A stretch of 64,000 nucleotides of DNA from Gemmatimonadaceae bacterium (GTDB lineage Bacteria > Gemmatimonadota > Gemmatimonadetes > Gemmatimonadales > Gemmatimonadaceae). The notes beneath the pieces are model-generated. The model was not told the DNA's origin and searched no databases. It saw only the letters and a program-made list of their open reading frames with translations. Positions 21,629-32,536 of this stretch are shown here, piece by piece. Each line of letters begins with the position of its first letter. Position 1 is the stretch's first letter. The position numbers and the translations under genes were made by a program. The stretch is taken from positions 109,964 through 173,963 of the forward strand of contig WYBP01000023.1 of the NCBI GenBank assembly GCA_011525845.1, read 5' to 3'.

Positions 21629-22752
21629 GCGGTTGCGAGCCCGCCCACCGCGGCCAGGAACTCGTCGAAATGGGGGACGGCATCATGGGGTCCCGGCGCC
21701 GCTTCCGGGTGGTACTGGACACCGAACACGGGGCGCGTCCGGTGGCGCAGCCCCTCCACGGTGCCATCGTTCAGGTTGAGGTGCGTCACCTCGAGGTCCG
21801 GCGCGCCGGGGATCCCCTCCTCGCCCCCTTCGACCGCGAAGCCATGGTTCTGGCTCGTGATCAGCACGTCCCCGCTCGCGAGGTCCTTCACGGGATGGTT
21901 CCCGCCGCGATGGCCGTAGGGGAGCTTGGTGGTGCGGCCGCCGAAGGTGATCCCGAGGAGCTGGTGGCCCAGGCAGATGCCGAACACGGGCTTCCCCGCC
22001 TCCACCACCTCGCGGATGATGGCCGGCGCGTACGTGACCGCCTCGGGGTCTCCGGGGCCGTTCGAGAGGAACACGCCGTCAGGCTCGAGCGCGAGCGCCT
22101 CCCTGGCGGGCGTCTTCGAGGGGACCACGGTGATGCGGCACCCCCGTTCCTCGAACATCCGCAGGATGTTGCGCTTGATCCCGTAGTCGTAAGCGACGAT
22201 GTGCACGGGCGCGTCGGGCGAACCCCAGACGTACCGCTCCTTCGTCGACACCCGCGAGGCCAGGTCGAGGCCGGCCATCGACGGGCAGGCCGCGAGCAGC
22301 GCGCGATGTGCCTCGGTCGGCTCGGTCCCGGCGCCGATCAGGCCGCGGAGAACGCCGACCGTCCTCAAGTGACGAGTGAGACGGCGCGTGTCAATCTCTG
22401 AAATGACAGGCACTTGCGCGCGCTGAAGCCAGGGCTGCAGCGCCTCGTCGGCCCGCCAGTTCGAGTAGGGCACGGAGAGCTCGCGCACCACCACGCCGGC
22501 CACCTGTGGAGCCGCGGACTCGGGGTCCTCGGCGTTCACGCCGTAGTTCCCGATCATCGGGGCGGTCATGACCACGATCTGTCCACGGAACGAGGGGTCC
22601 GTGAAGGTCTCCTGGTAGCCGCTCATCCCGGTGGTGAACACCACCTCGGCGACCGCGGGATTCTCGAGGGGCGCGTGCAGGCGGCCGAGAAAAAGGGTTC
22701 CGTCCTCAAGGAGGAGGAACCCCGGTGCTGCGTGGAGGGAGTACGTGCTCAC
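21625..22752 (-). CDS. carA: Carbamoyl phosphate synthase small (glutaminase) subunit
   Basis: The 375-residue protein has the CarA N-terminal domain ([31 protein letters not shown]) and a class I glutamine amidotransferase domain with the catalytic Cys in [11 protein letters not shown] and the His-x-Glu in GVQYHPEA. It hydrolyses glutamine and channels ammonia to CarB for carbamoyl phosphate, used for arginine and pyrimidines. No carB is adjacent. The GTG start shares four bases with the secG stop, and no RBS-linked start further upstream is credible because the frame would run through secG. Confidence 0.94.
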   Translation of the reverse strand: MSTYSLHAAPGFLLLEDGTLFLGRLHAPLENPAVAEVVFTTGMSGYQETFTDPSFRGQIVVMTAPMIGNYGVNAEDPESAAPQVAGVVVRELSVPYSNWRADEALQPWLQRAQVPVISEIDTRRLTRHLRTVGVLRGLIGAGTEPTEAHRALLAACPSMAGLDLASRVSTKERYVWGSPDAPVHIVAYDYGIKRNILRMFEERGCRITVVPSKTPAREALALEPDGVFLSNGPGDPEAVTYAPAIIREVVEAGKPVFGICLGHQLLGITFGGRTTKLPYGHRGGNHPVKDLASGDVLITSQNHGFAVEGGEEGIPGAPDLEVTHLNLNDGTVEGLRHRTRPVFGVQYHPEAAPGPHDAVPHFDEFLAAVGGLATA

Positions 22753-23147
22753 GGCTGAGGCGGTGTGGTCGAGGGCGTCCCCGTCGCGGGGGCCGGCGTC
22801 AGGGGGACGGCGGACTGGATGTCCGTCGAGGGAGCGCCACCCACAGCCGGCGCCGGCGCGGTCTGCGTCGCGGGCGTGAGCGCCTGGTCCAGGATCGACG
22901 TGGGCGCGTTCGAGCGATTGGACATCAGCTGCAGCACGAAGGCCAGGAAGATGAAGATCCCGCCGCACCACCAGCTCGCCTTGGTGAGGATGTTGCCGGC
23001 CTGGCGCGTCCCGAGGAAGGCGTCCGAGGACGACGAGGCGCCGCCGAAGCTCGCGGCGAGCCCGCCACCCTTGCCCGCCTGCAGGAGCACGGCGGTGGCG
23101 AGGACGAGCGCGTCGATGATGAGGAGGATCAGGAGGAACGTGTACAT
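22749..23147 (-). CDS. secG: Preprotein translocase subunit SecG
   Basis: This 132-residue membrane protein has two hydrophobic helices joined by the conserved loop [14 protein letters not shown], and the typical [15 protein letters not shown] segment. It assists SecYE in protein translocation. The long Pro/Thr/Ala-rich C-terminal tail (from about residue 85) is unusual compared with the roughly 75-110-residue SecG of E. coli and B. subtilis and is probably disordered. It is coupled to carA by a four-base overlap and preceded by a good promoter. Confidence 0.9.
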   Translation of the reverse strand: MYTFLLILLIIDALVLATAVLLQAGKGGGLAASFGGASSSSDAFLGTRQAGNILTKASWWCGGIFIFLAFVLQLMSNRSNAPTSILDQALTPATQTAPAPAVGGAPSTDIQSAVPLTPAPATGTPSTTPPQP

Positions 23148-23183
23148 GGCTCTGGCGTTCTGGTGGGTCCGGATAAGCCTTGG

Positions 23184-23212
23184 AGATTACTGGACTTAGG
23201 CGTCGTGGTCAA
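23184..23212 (-). promoter_or_regulatory. Sigma-70-type promoter of secG-carA
   Basis: On the minus strand TTGACC (23212-23207) and TAATCT (23189-23184) are separated by exactly 17 bases. The -35 box covers the tpiA stop codon and the -10 box lies 37 bases before the secG start. Confidence 0.68.
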
Positions 23213-23961
23213 GTCCGTACGATGGCCAGCCACTGCTCCGCGTCGAGACTCGCGCCCCCGACCAGCACTCCACCCACCTCCGCAGCGGCGAGCAGTGCGT
23301 CCACGTTCGAGCGGTTCACGCTCCCCCCGTAGAGGATGGGCACGGCGCCCCCGCGCTCGCCTGCGATCTCCCGCAGTTCGGCGCGCAGCGCGACATGCAC
23401 CGCACTCGCGTCGGCCGGCGTGGCGTTCTTCCCGGTGCCGATCGCCCAGACCGGCTCGTAGGCGACGATCGCGCTCGCGACGGAGGCTGCCTCGACACCG
23501 CTGACCGCCGCCCGCAGCTGGCGCCGCACCACCGCAAGGGTCTCCGCCGCCTCGCGCTGCGCGAGCGTCTCCCCGACGCAGATCGTCGGCGTGAGCCCCG
23601 CGCGGATCGCCGCGACGACCTTCTTCCCCGTCTCCTCGTCCGTCTCGCCGAACACGTGCCGCCGCTCCGAGTGGCCGATGAGCGCGTGCCGCGCCCCGGC
23701 CGAGCGCGCGAGCGTCCCGGAGGTCTCGCCGGTGAACGCGCCCTTGTCCTCCCAGTGGATGTTCTGCACCCCCGCCTCGAGGTCGCCGCGCTCCTTGATG
23801 GCCCCCACCACCACGTGCAGCGAGACGGCGCTCGGGAAGAACAGCACGCGCCGGTCCTGCTGCCGCGTGTACTGCCCCACGAAGGTCCGCATGAACGCGG
23901 TGGCATCGGCGGGCGCCTGGTTCATCTTCCAGTTCGCCGCGAACACGAGCGACTTCTTCAC
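23209..23961 (-). CDS. tpiA: Triose-phosphate isomerase
   Basis: The 250-residue (beta/alpha)8 enzyme interconverts dihydroxyacetone phosphate and glyceraldehyde 3-phosphate. Visible residues are Asn10 and Lys12 (ANWKMN), the catalytic His in IGHSERR, the catalytic Glu in [12 protein letters not shown], and the phosphate-binding ILYGGSVN. The GTG start shares four bases with the pgk stop, so it is translationally coupled to pgk; gap lies upstream in the same direction, giving three glycolytic steps in one operon. Confidence 0.95.
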   Translation of the reverse strand: MKKSLVFAANWKMNQAPADATAFMRTFVGQYTRQQDRRVLFFPSAVSLHVVVGAIKERGDLEAGVQNIHWEDKGAFTGETSGTLARSAGARHALIGHSERRHVFGETDEETGKKVVAAIRAGLTPTICVGETLAQREAAETLAVVRRQLRAAVSGVEAASVASAIVAYEPVWAIGTGKNATPADASAVHVALRAELREIAGERGGAVPILYGGSVNRSNVDALLAAAEVGGVLVGGASLDAEQWLAIVRT

Positions 23962-25178
23962 GCGTCCCCCTTGGTGCTGGTGGTGTCCAGCGCCGTGACG
24001 CCGGGGAGCGGCTTCCCCTCGAGGAACTCGAGCGATGCGCCGCCGCCCGTGGACACGTGGCTCATCTCGTCCGCGAGCCCCGCGGCCTCGACCGCCGCCG
24101 CCGAGTCCCCGCCGCCGATGATGGTCGTTGCGCCGCGCTTGGTGGCCGCCGCCATGGCTTTCGCGACGGCGAGCGTCCCCTCGTCGAACGGGGGCGTCTC
24201 GAACACCCCCATCGGCCCGTTCCAGATGATCGTCTTGGCGGACGCGATCGCGCGGGCATACGAGAGCGCGCTGTCGGGCCCGATGTCGAGCATCGCTTCG
24301 CCGGCGGGGATCGCATCACGCTTCACGGTGTGCGCCTTCTTCCCCTCCGCGATCCCCGGCGCGACGGTCGCGTCGTGCGGGATCGTGAGCCGGAACGCGG
24401 CGCGGTCCATCAGCTCCTTCGCCATCTCGACGCGGTCCGGTTCCACCAGCGAGGTGCCGGTCTCGAACCCCATCGCCTTGTAGAAGGTGCAGGCCATCGC
24501 GCCGCCGATGAGGATGCCGTCGACCTTCGGCAGCAGGGCCTCGATGACGTCGATCTTCCCCGAGATCTTGGAACCGCCGAGGATCGCGATGAAGGGGCGC
24601 TGCGGCTTCTCGAGGGCGCCGCCGAGGTACTCGAGCTCGCGCTGCATGAGCAGGCCCGCCACGGCGGGGCGCAGGCGCCGCGCGACCCCCTCCGTGGACG
24701 CGTGCGCGCGGTGCGCCGCGCCGAACGCGTCGTTCACATAGAGGTCGCCCAGCCGGGCGAACGCCTTCGCGAGCGCCTCGTCGTTCTTCTCCTCACCCGC
24801 CTCGAAGCGCGTGTTCTCGAGCAGGCAGACCTCGCCGTCCTTGAGTGCGCGCGTCGCGGCCTCGGCCTCGGCGCCCGTCACGTGCGGCACGAAGCGCACC
24901 GCGCTCCCGCCTCCCAGGAGCGCGCCGAGTGCCGCCGCCACCGGCGCGAGCGTGTACTTCGGGTCGGGCTTCCCCTTGGGACGCCCGAGGTGCGAGCAGA
25001 GCACCACGCGCGCACCGGCCTTCTGGAGCGCACGGATGGTCGGCAGCGCCGCCCGGATGCGGGTGTCGTCCGCGACGCCACCCCGCTCGTCGAGCGGCAC
25101 GTTGAAGTCCACGCGCACGAGCGCGCGCTTCCCCCGCACCTCGGCGGGCGCGAGGTCCTTGATCGTCCGGATGCTCAT
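23958..25178 (-). CDS. pgk: Phosphoglycerate kinase
   Basis: The 406-residue enzyme makes ATP from ADP and 1,3-bisphosphoglycerate. It shows the N-terminal signature [11 protein letters not shown], the 3-phosphoglycerate-binding [11 protein letters not shown], the hinge Arg ([13 protein letters not shown]), [14 protein letters not shown], and the nucleotide-binding [13 protein letters not shown]. The length is that of the bacterial monofunctional enzyme. It lies 19 bases after gap and overlaps tpiA. Confidence 0.95.
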   Translation of the reverse strand: MSIRTIKDLAPAEVRGKRALVRVDFNVPLDERGGVADDTRIRAALPTIRALQKAGARVVLCSHLGRPKGKPDPKYTLAPVAAALGALLGGGSAVRFVPHVTGAEAEAATRALKDGEVCLLENTRFEAGEEKNDEALAKAFARLGDLYVNDAFGAAHRAHASTEGVARRLRPAVAGLLMQRELEYLGGALEKPQRPFIAILGGSKISGKIDVIEALLPKVDGILIGGAMACTFYKAMGFETGTSLVEPDRVEMAKELMDRAAFRLTIPHDATVAPGIAEGKKAHTVKRDAIPAGEAMLDIGPDSALSYARAIASAKTIIWNGPMGVFETPPFDEGTLAVAKAMAAATKRGATTIIGGGDSAAAVEAAGLADEMSHVSTGGGASLEFLEGKPLPGVTALDTTSTKGDA

Positions 25179-25197
25179 CGTGCGCCCGGGGATCCGC

Positions 25198-27034
<1,837 letters not shown>

Positions 27035-27035
<1 letters not shown>

Positions 27036-27856
27036 CAGGGCGTCTCGGGGGCCCTGATCGAGCGCCACATCGCCGCGCGGTCCGGCTCCACGCCGAACCA
27101 GCGCTCGAAGGCGAGTGCGCCCTGTTCCACCAGCATCGGCAACCCATCATCCGCGCGCAGGCCACGTGCGCGGCACGCCTTCACGAACGGCGTGCGTCCC
27201 CTGCGGTACGTCAGGTCGAGCACCGCCGTCTGCGCCGGGATCATCCCCGGGGCGATCGGCATCAGCGCGCCGTCGAGCCCGAGGGGCGTCGCGTTCACCA
27301 GCAGGTCCACGCCGTCCACGGTGTGCATCTCGCTCGCCACCGCGGTCGCGACCCCCGCGAATCGCGCGGCGAGCTGTTCCGCCCGCGCCGCCGAGCGGGC
27401 GTGCACCACCACCTGGCTGTCGGGCCACTGCTCCACCGCCGCGCAGGCCGCCGCCGCCGCACCCCCCGCGCCGAGGATCCCCACACGGAGCCCCTCGGGA
27501 TCCCGGCCGAGCAGGTGCGCCACGGCGAACGTGAACCCGCCGACGTCGGTGTTGTCGCCCACGAGCGCACCCTCCTCCGTCCAGAAGGTGTTCACGGCAC
27601 CCACGCGCTCCGCGACCGGGGACCTGCGCGCGCACCAGGCGAAGATGCTCTCCTTGTGCGGCAGCGTCACGTTCCCCGCGGCGCGCGCATCCGCCAGCAG
27701 CCCCACCATCGACGCGAGGTCCGCCGGCGCCACGTCGAGCAGTTCGTACTGCAGCGGGATGCCGGCGGCCTCGAGCGCCGCGCCCTGGAACACCGGGGAG
27801 AGCGAGTGCGCGACGGGATGCCCGAGGAGGACGAGCCGGCCGGGGAGCTCCTTCAT
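27035..27856 (-). CDS. aroE: Shikimate dehydrogenase (NADP)
   Basis: The 273-residue enzyme reduces 3-dehydroshikimate to shikimate in aromatic amino acid synthesis. It carries the substrate motif GHPVAHSLSPVFQ, the catalytic Lys in NVTLPHKES, the Asn/Asp pair NTFW and GDNTDVGGF, and the NADP-binding GILGAGGAAAAAC. Its ATG shares four bases with the stop of the phosphatase gene upstream, and its own stop overlaps comF. Confidence 0.94.
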
Positions 27857-28323
27857 GCGCCCTTCGCCCCGCGTTCCGTGACGATCCGGTCGAACACCCG
27901 CGTGATCTCGCGCTCCATCTCGGCGAAGGTCGAGCGATACGTGTCCAGGTCCCCGCCGAACGGGTCGAGCACGGGGTTCCCCAGCGTCGAGCGCGAGGCG
28001 TAGTCCGTCAGCAGGTGGGTCCGCCCCTCGCCGCCGAGCGCGAGCGCGCGGTCGCGGTGGTGGCCGCTCATGACGAGGATCAGGTCCGACTCGGCGACGA
28101 TCTCCTTCGAGAGCACGCGCGCGCGGTGCCCGTTGAGGTCGAGCCCCTGCTCCATCGCCACGAGCAACGCCCCGTCGGACGCCGGTGCCCCGTCCCACGC
28201 GCTCGTCCCCGCGCTGGACACCGTCACGTCCTCGAGCGCGCGCGCCGCGGCGAGGCGGCGGGCGATCGGCTCGGCCATCGCGCTCCGACAGGTGTTCCCG
28301 GTGCAGACGAACAGGAGGCGCAT
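27853..28323 (-). CDS. Low-molecular-weight phosphatase, YwlE-like
   Basis: The 156-residue enzyme has the P-loop Cys7-x5-Arg13 (VCTGNTCRS) and the general-acid Asp in VLDPFGGD, both near the expected positions. Thr at position 11 in the P-loop matches B. subtilis YwlE, where that Thr gives protein-arginine phosphatase activity, whereas tyrosine phosphatases usually have Ile there. The gene follows tsaC by four bases, the same neighbourhood as ywlC-ywlE in Bacillus. I infer a phospho-arginine or related phosphatase; tyrosine phosphatase remains possible. Confidence 0.85.
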   Translation of the reverse strand: MRLLFVCTGNTCRSAMAEPIARRLAAARALEDVTVSSAGTSAWDGAPASDGALLVAMEQGLDLNGHRARVLSKEIVAESDLILVMSGHHRDRALALGGEGRTHLLTDYASRSTLGNPVLDPFGGDLDTYRSTFAEMEREITRVFDRIVTERGAKGA

Positions 28324-28327
28324 CGCG

Positions 28328-28996
28328 CTAGCGGTCTCCGATCAGGGTGGGGACGCTCCGCCGCAATGTATCCGCCGGCACCGCGCCCGGACGTATGACG
28401 CGCGGACGGGGTCCGGTGCAATCCACGACCGTGGAGGGCTCGGAGGGCGGCAGGCGCCCGCCGTCGAGCAGGCGCAGTTCCCCGCTCTCGATCTCGCTGC
28501 TCCACTGCTCGAGGATCTCGGCCGAGGAGACCGCGGCGGGGACGCCGGGGAGGTTCGCCGACGTGCTCGTGATCGGGTCCCCGAGGGCGCTGATCAGGCG
28601 CTGCAGCCCCGCGTGCGGCGTCCAGCGCACCGCGATCCCACCCTCCGGACCTCGCAGGCGCTCGGGGATGCGCCGCTCGCCCCCCGGCAGCACGAGCGTC
28701 AGCGGTCCCGGCCAGTGCCGCGCGGCCAGCATCGAGGCGGTGGGGGTGAGCTCGAGTCCCAGCCGCGCGATCATCGGCGTGTCGCTGATCAGCAGCAGGA
28801 AGGGCTTGGCCGCGGGCCGGTGCTTCATCTGCACGAGGCGTTCGACCGCGTCGCGGTCGATCATCGTGCCGAAGCCGTAGACCGTCTCGGTCGGATAGGC
28901 GAGCACCCCCCCCGCCTGCAGGTGCGCGATCGTCGCGCCGAGGGAGGCTTCGACCTCCTCGGGGGACCAGAAGGGGATGCCGCGCGCCTCGGCCAT
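28328..28996 (-). CDS. tsaC: L-threonylcarbamoyladenylate synthase (TsaC/Sua5 family)
   Basis: The 222-residue YrdC-fold protein has LAYPTETVYGFG, the KxR-type motif MKHRPAAKPFLLL, the HWPGPLTLVLP block and the STSANLPG motif. It makes threonylcarbamoyl-AMP from Thr, bicarbonate and ATP for the t6A modification of ANN-reading tRNAs. The length suits the YrdC domain alone, or with a short extension; the full Sua5 domain is absent. It starts three bases after the ispD stop in the same direction. Confidence 0.92.
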   Translation of the reverse strand: MAEARGIPFWSPEEVEASLGATIAHLQAGGVLAYPTETVYGFGTMIDRDAVERLVQMKHRPAAKPFLLLISDTPMIARLGLELTPTASMLAARHWPGPLTLVLPGGERRIPERLRGPEGGIAVRWTPHAGLQRLISALGDPITSTSANLPGVPAAVSSAEILEQWSSEIESGELRLLDGGRLPPSEPSTVVDCTGPRPRVIRPGAVPADTLRRSVPTLIGDR

Positions 28997-28999
28997 CGG

Positions 29000-29692
29000 C
29001 TACTCGGGGAGGGGCGCGAGCGCGTCCGCGCGTGCGAAGTCCGCCTCGTCCGTCACCTTGAGCGCCCGCTCGCTCCCGGCGACCACGTGCACCGGAAGGC
29101 CCAGCGCCTCGCAGAGCGAGGCGTCATCGGTGGCGGCGGCATGCGTGCCGGCGGCCCTGGCCTCGCGGTGGGCGCGCTCGATCATCTCGCGCGGGAACCC
29201 CTGCGGCGTCTGCGCGCGCCAGAGGCCGTCGCGCGGGACGCTCGCGGTGATGCGCCCTTCGGCGTCCACCCGCTTGAGCGTGTCCACCACCGGGAGCGCT
29301 GCCACCGCGCCATGCCCGCGACGCGCCTCCGCGATCACCCGCTCGATCATCCCCGTGGTGACCAGGGGGCGCGCGGCGTCGTGCACCAGCACGGTGCGGC
29401 ACTCCGGCGGCAGGTCCTCGAGGCCGTTCCCCACCGACTCCGCGCGCGTCGTGCCGCCGACGGAGATGAGCATCCGGTCCATGTCGCACTGGAAGAGCCA
29501 GGGGGGCGGGTCCCCGGCGTACTGCCGCGGCAGCACGCAGACCACCATCGCGACCTCCGCGAGCGACTGGAAGGTCTGCAGCGAGTGGAGCAGCATCGGC
29601 TTCCCCGCCACCCAGCGCAGCTGCTTGAGCTCCGTGCCCCCCACGCGGCTCCCCGCACCGCCCGCGACGATCACGACGCCGACGTCCCTCAT
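29000..29692 (-). CDS. ispD: 2-C-methyl-D-erythritol 4-phosphate cytidylyltransferase
   Basis: The 230-residue enzyme of the non-mevalonate isoprenoid pathway has the CTP-binding VIVAGGAGSRVGG with a basic residue nearby (ELKQLRWVAGKPML), the VLVHDAARPLV motif, and WRAQTPQGFPREMI. It couples CTP with methylerythritol phosphate. The ATG shares four bases with the radA stop. The classical G-x-G-x-R-x-G Arg sits as SRVGG. No ispF is adjacent. Confidence 0.92.
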   Translation of the reverse strand: MRDVGVVIVAGGAGSRVGGTELKQLRWVAGKPMLLHSLQTFQSLAEVAMVVCVLPRQYAGDPPPWLFQCDMDRMLISVGGTTRAESVGNGLEDLPPECRTVLVHDAARPLVTTGMIERVIAEARRGHGAVAALPVVDTLKRVDAEGRITASVPRDGLWRAQTPQGFPREMIERAHREARAAGTHAAATDDASLCEALGLPVHVVAGSERALKVTDEADFARADALAPLPE

Positions 29693-31095
29693 CGGAAGAG
29701 CTCGCGGAAGAGCGCGCCGAGGTCGGGGAGGCCGCGCACCTTGAGCTGCTTGGGCGCGCGCTTCGGCACGCTCCGCTCGGCGATGTAGGCCACGCGCATC
29801 CCCATCTTCTCGGCCTCGAGCAGCCGCCGCTCGGCCTGCGAGACCCCGCGGATCTCCCCTCCGAGCCCGACCTCGCCGATGAAGACCGCGTCCGCGGGGA
29901 GGGGCTTGTCGTAGACGCTGCTGGCGAGCGCGGCAGCCACCGCGAGGTCGCCGGCGGGTTCCTGCACGCGCACGCCCCCCACGACGTTCAGGAAGACGTC
30001 CAGCTGGGCGAAGGAGAGCCCGGCGCGCTTGTCGAGCACGGCGAGGAGGAGCGCGAGGCGGCGTCCGTCGTAGCCGGTGCTCACCCGTTGCGGTGTGCCG
30101 AAGCCGGCCTTGGCCGCGAGCCCCTGCACCTCGAGGAGCATCGGCCGTGTGCCCTCGAGCAGGCAGGTGACCGCGCTCCCGCTCGCGCGCGCGTCGGAGC
30201 GCTCGCCGAGGAAGAGCGCGCTCGGGTTCTCCACCGCCTCGAGTCCCTGCACCGTCATCCGGAAGACGCCGATCTCGTCGACGGAGCCGAAGCGGTTCTT
30301 GGTGGCCCGGAGCACGCGGTGGTCGGCCGTGCCCTCCCCCTCGAAGTAGAGCACCGTGTCCACGATGTGCTCGAGCGTCTTGGGCCCGGCGATCCCGCCC
30401 CCCTTGGTGACGTGCCCCACCACGAAGACCGCCGTGCCCGTCTCCTTCGCGAAGCGCATCAGCCGCGCGGCGCACTCGCGCACCTGGCCGACGTTCCCCG
30501 GCGCCCCCTCGAGGTCCCCGGTGAAGACGGTCTGGATGGAGTCGACGACGAGCACCGCGGGCTTCACGCTCGTGGCGGTGGCGATGATCGTCTCGAGGTT
30601 CGTCTCGCCGAGGAGCTGCACGGCGCCGGCGTCGGGGGCGAGGCGATCCGCGCGCAGCTTCACCTGGAGCGGGGACTCCTCGCCGCTCACGTAGAGCGTG
30701 GGGTGCCCCGCCCCTTCGAGCCGCGCGACGACCTGCAGGAGGATGGTGGACTTGCCGATCCCGGGCTCGCCTCCGACGAGCACCATCGAGCCGGGCACGA
30801 CGCCGCCACCGAGCACGAAGTCGAACTCCGCGATGCCGGTGCGCAGGCGGTGCGACTCCGCGCCCGCCACGTCGCGGAGTCGCGGCGTCTCGGCCACCGC
30901 GCCCCCCTCGCCGAACGCGCTCGCCCCCGCCTTGCGGCGCGCCGCGCCGAGCCCCTTGCTCGCGCTCGCCTTGGGGGCGGCGACCTCCTCGACGAGGGTG
31001 TTCCACTCGCCGCAGGTGTCGCACTTCCCGGCCCACCGGAGCGCCTCGGCGCCGCAGTCGGTGCAGCGGTAGATGGAGCGGGTCTTCACCGCCAC
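29689..31095 (-). CDS. radA: DNA repair protein RadA
   Basis: The 468-residue protein has a zinc finger (Cys11, Cys14, Cys25, Cys28), a RecA-like core with Walker A GEPGIGKST, the RadA-specific KNRFG motif, and a C-terminal Lon-protease-like domain (PAGDLAVAAALASS). It is a DnaB-type helicase that drives branch migration in recombination and transformation. It lies four bases downstream of dnaB and overlaps ispD. Confidence 0.95.
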   Translation of the reverse strand: MAVKTRSIYRCTDCGAEALRWAGKCDTCGEWNTLVEEVAAPKASASKGLGAARRKAGASAFGEGGAVAETPRLRDVAGAESHRLRTGIAEFDFVLGGGVVPGSMVLVGGEPGIGKSTILLQVVARLEGAGHPTLYVSGEESPLQVKLRADRLAPDAGAVQLLGETNLETIIATATSVKPAVLVVDSIQTVFTGDLEGAPGNVGQVRECAARLMRFAKETGTAVFVVGHVTKGGGIAGPKTLEHIVDTVLYFEGEGTADHRVLRATKNRFGSVDEIGVFRMTVQGLEAVENPSALFLGERSDARASGSAVTCLLEGTRPMLLEVQGLAAKAGFGTPQRVSTGYDGRRLALLLAVLDKRAGLSFAQLDVFLNVVGGVRVQEPAGDLAVAAALASSVYDKPLPADAVFIGEVGLGGEIRGVSQAERRLLEAEKMGMRVAYIAERSVPKRAPKQLKVRGLPDLGALFRELFR

Positions 31096-31099
31096 GCGC

Positions 31100-32536
31100 T
31101 CAACCGGGCTGGCGGCTGGTCCAGTTCTCGAAGCGCGTGTGCTGCTTGCGGAAGTGCATCTTCACGTACCCCGTGGGGCCGTTGCGCTGCTTGCCGATGA
31201 TCACTTCCGCGTAGCCGTCGAGGGGCACGTCCGCCGTGCCCGGGACCATGCGCGGGTTCCCCGCCTCGTCGTACGGCCGCTCGTTCATCTCGGGGCGGTA
31301 GATGAAGAGCACCACGTCCGCGTCCTGCTCGATCGCGCCCGAGTCGCGGAGGTCGGAGAGCTGCGGCTTCCGGTTCTCGCCGCCCCGCTGCTCGGAGGCG
31401 CGCGAGAGCTGCGAGAGGGCGATCACGGGGATCGCGAGCTCCTTGGCCAGCGCCTTGAGCGAGCGCGAGATCATCGAGACCTCCTGCTGTCGGCTCTCGG
31501 AGTTCGCGGGTCCGCTCACGAGCTGCAGGTAGTCCACGATCAGCAGCTTGATGTCCGCCTGGCTCTTGAGCCGGCGCGCGCGCGAGCGCAGCTCCAGCAC
31601 CGAGAGCCCCGGCGTGTCGTCGATCCAGATCGGCGCCTGGCCGAGCAGGGCCGCCGCCTTCGCGAGGTTCGACGCGTCCTGCGCCGTGAGTGCACCACTC
31701 CTGAGCCGCTGGGCATCCACGTATCCCTCCGAGGCGAGCATGCGCAACAGGAGGGACTCAGTACTCATCTCGAGCGAGAAGATCGCCGTCGGAACATTGC
31801 CCTCGATGGCGGCGTATTGCGCGACGTTCAGCACGAACGCGGTCTTCCCCATCGACGGGCGCGCGGCGACGATCACGAGGTCGGAGCGCTGGAAGCCGAG
31901 CGTCATCTTGTCGAGGTCGGTGAACCCCGAGGGCACGCCGGTGAGGTTCCCGCCCGAGGTCCGCAGCTGCTCGATCCGCTCCATCGCGGACCAGAGGAGC
32001 GACTTGATCTTGACGAAGCCCTCCGAGCCGCGGCTGTCGTTCAGCTCGAGGATCTTGTGCTCGGCCAGGTCGAGGAGCTCGGCCGCACCTGCCGGGCTCT
32101 CGTGCCCCTCGCGGACCAGCGTCGTGGCCGTCTCGATCAGCCGGCGGCGGAGCGACTTCTCGTAGACGATCGCGCAGTGGTGCTCGACGTTGGCCGCGGT
32201 GGGCACCTCGTCGATCAGCCCGCCGATGTACTCCTTGCCCCCGGCGCCGGCGAGGTCGCCGCGCTGCTCCAGCTCGTTGGAGAGGGTGAGCGGGTCCACC
32301 ACCGCGCCGGTGTTGTGCACCGACATCATCGCGCGGAAGAGCCGCCGGTGCCCCTCGCGATAGAACATGTCCTCGGTGAGGAGCTCCGCGACCGTGACGA
32401 TCGCGTCCACCGAGAGCATCATGGCGGCCAGGACGGCGCGCTCCGCGTCCTCCGACCAGGGGGGCCGGCGGTCCTTGAAGGCATCCACGGATGCCGTCCT
32501 AGGGGCGATCGAAAATTCGACGGGCGAGCTGGACAT
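31100..32536 (-). CDS. dnaB: Replicative DNA helicase
   Basis: The 478-residue helicase has the N-terminal primase-interaction domain (EDAERAVLAAMMLSVDAI), a linker, and the hexameric RecA-like core with Walker A ARPSMGKT (residues 225-232), Walker B LLIVDYLQLV and the arginine-finger region. It unwinds DNA ahead of the replisome. Its ATG lies 38 bases inside the upstream udg gene, and the first 20 residues are not conserved-looking, so the true start might be somewhat downstream. Confidence 0.94.
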   Translation of the reverse strand: MSSSPVEFSIAPRTASVDAFKDRRPPWSEDAERAVLAAMMLSVDAIVTVAELLTEDMFYREGHRRLFRAMMSVHNTGAVVDPLTLSNELEQRGDLAGAGGKEYIGGLIDEVPTAANVEHHCAIVYEKSLRRRLIETATTLVREGHESPAGAAELLDLAEHKILELNDSRGSEGFVKIKSLLWSAMERIEQLRTSGGNLTGVPSGFTDLDKMTLGFQRSDLVIVAARPSMGKTAFVLNVAQYAAIEGNVPTAIFSLEMSTESLLLRMLASEGYVDAQRLRSGALTAQDASNLAKAAALLGQAPIWIDDTPGLSVLELRSRARRLKSQADIKLLIVDYLQLVSGPANSESRQQEVSMISRSLKALAKELAIPVIALSQLSRASEQRGGENRKPQLSDLRDSGAIEQDADVVLFIYRPEMNERPYDEAGNPRMVPGTADVPLDGYAEVIIGKQRNGPTGYVKMHFRKQHTRFENWTSRQPG

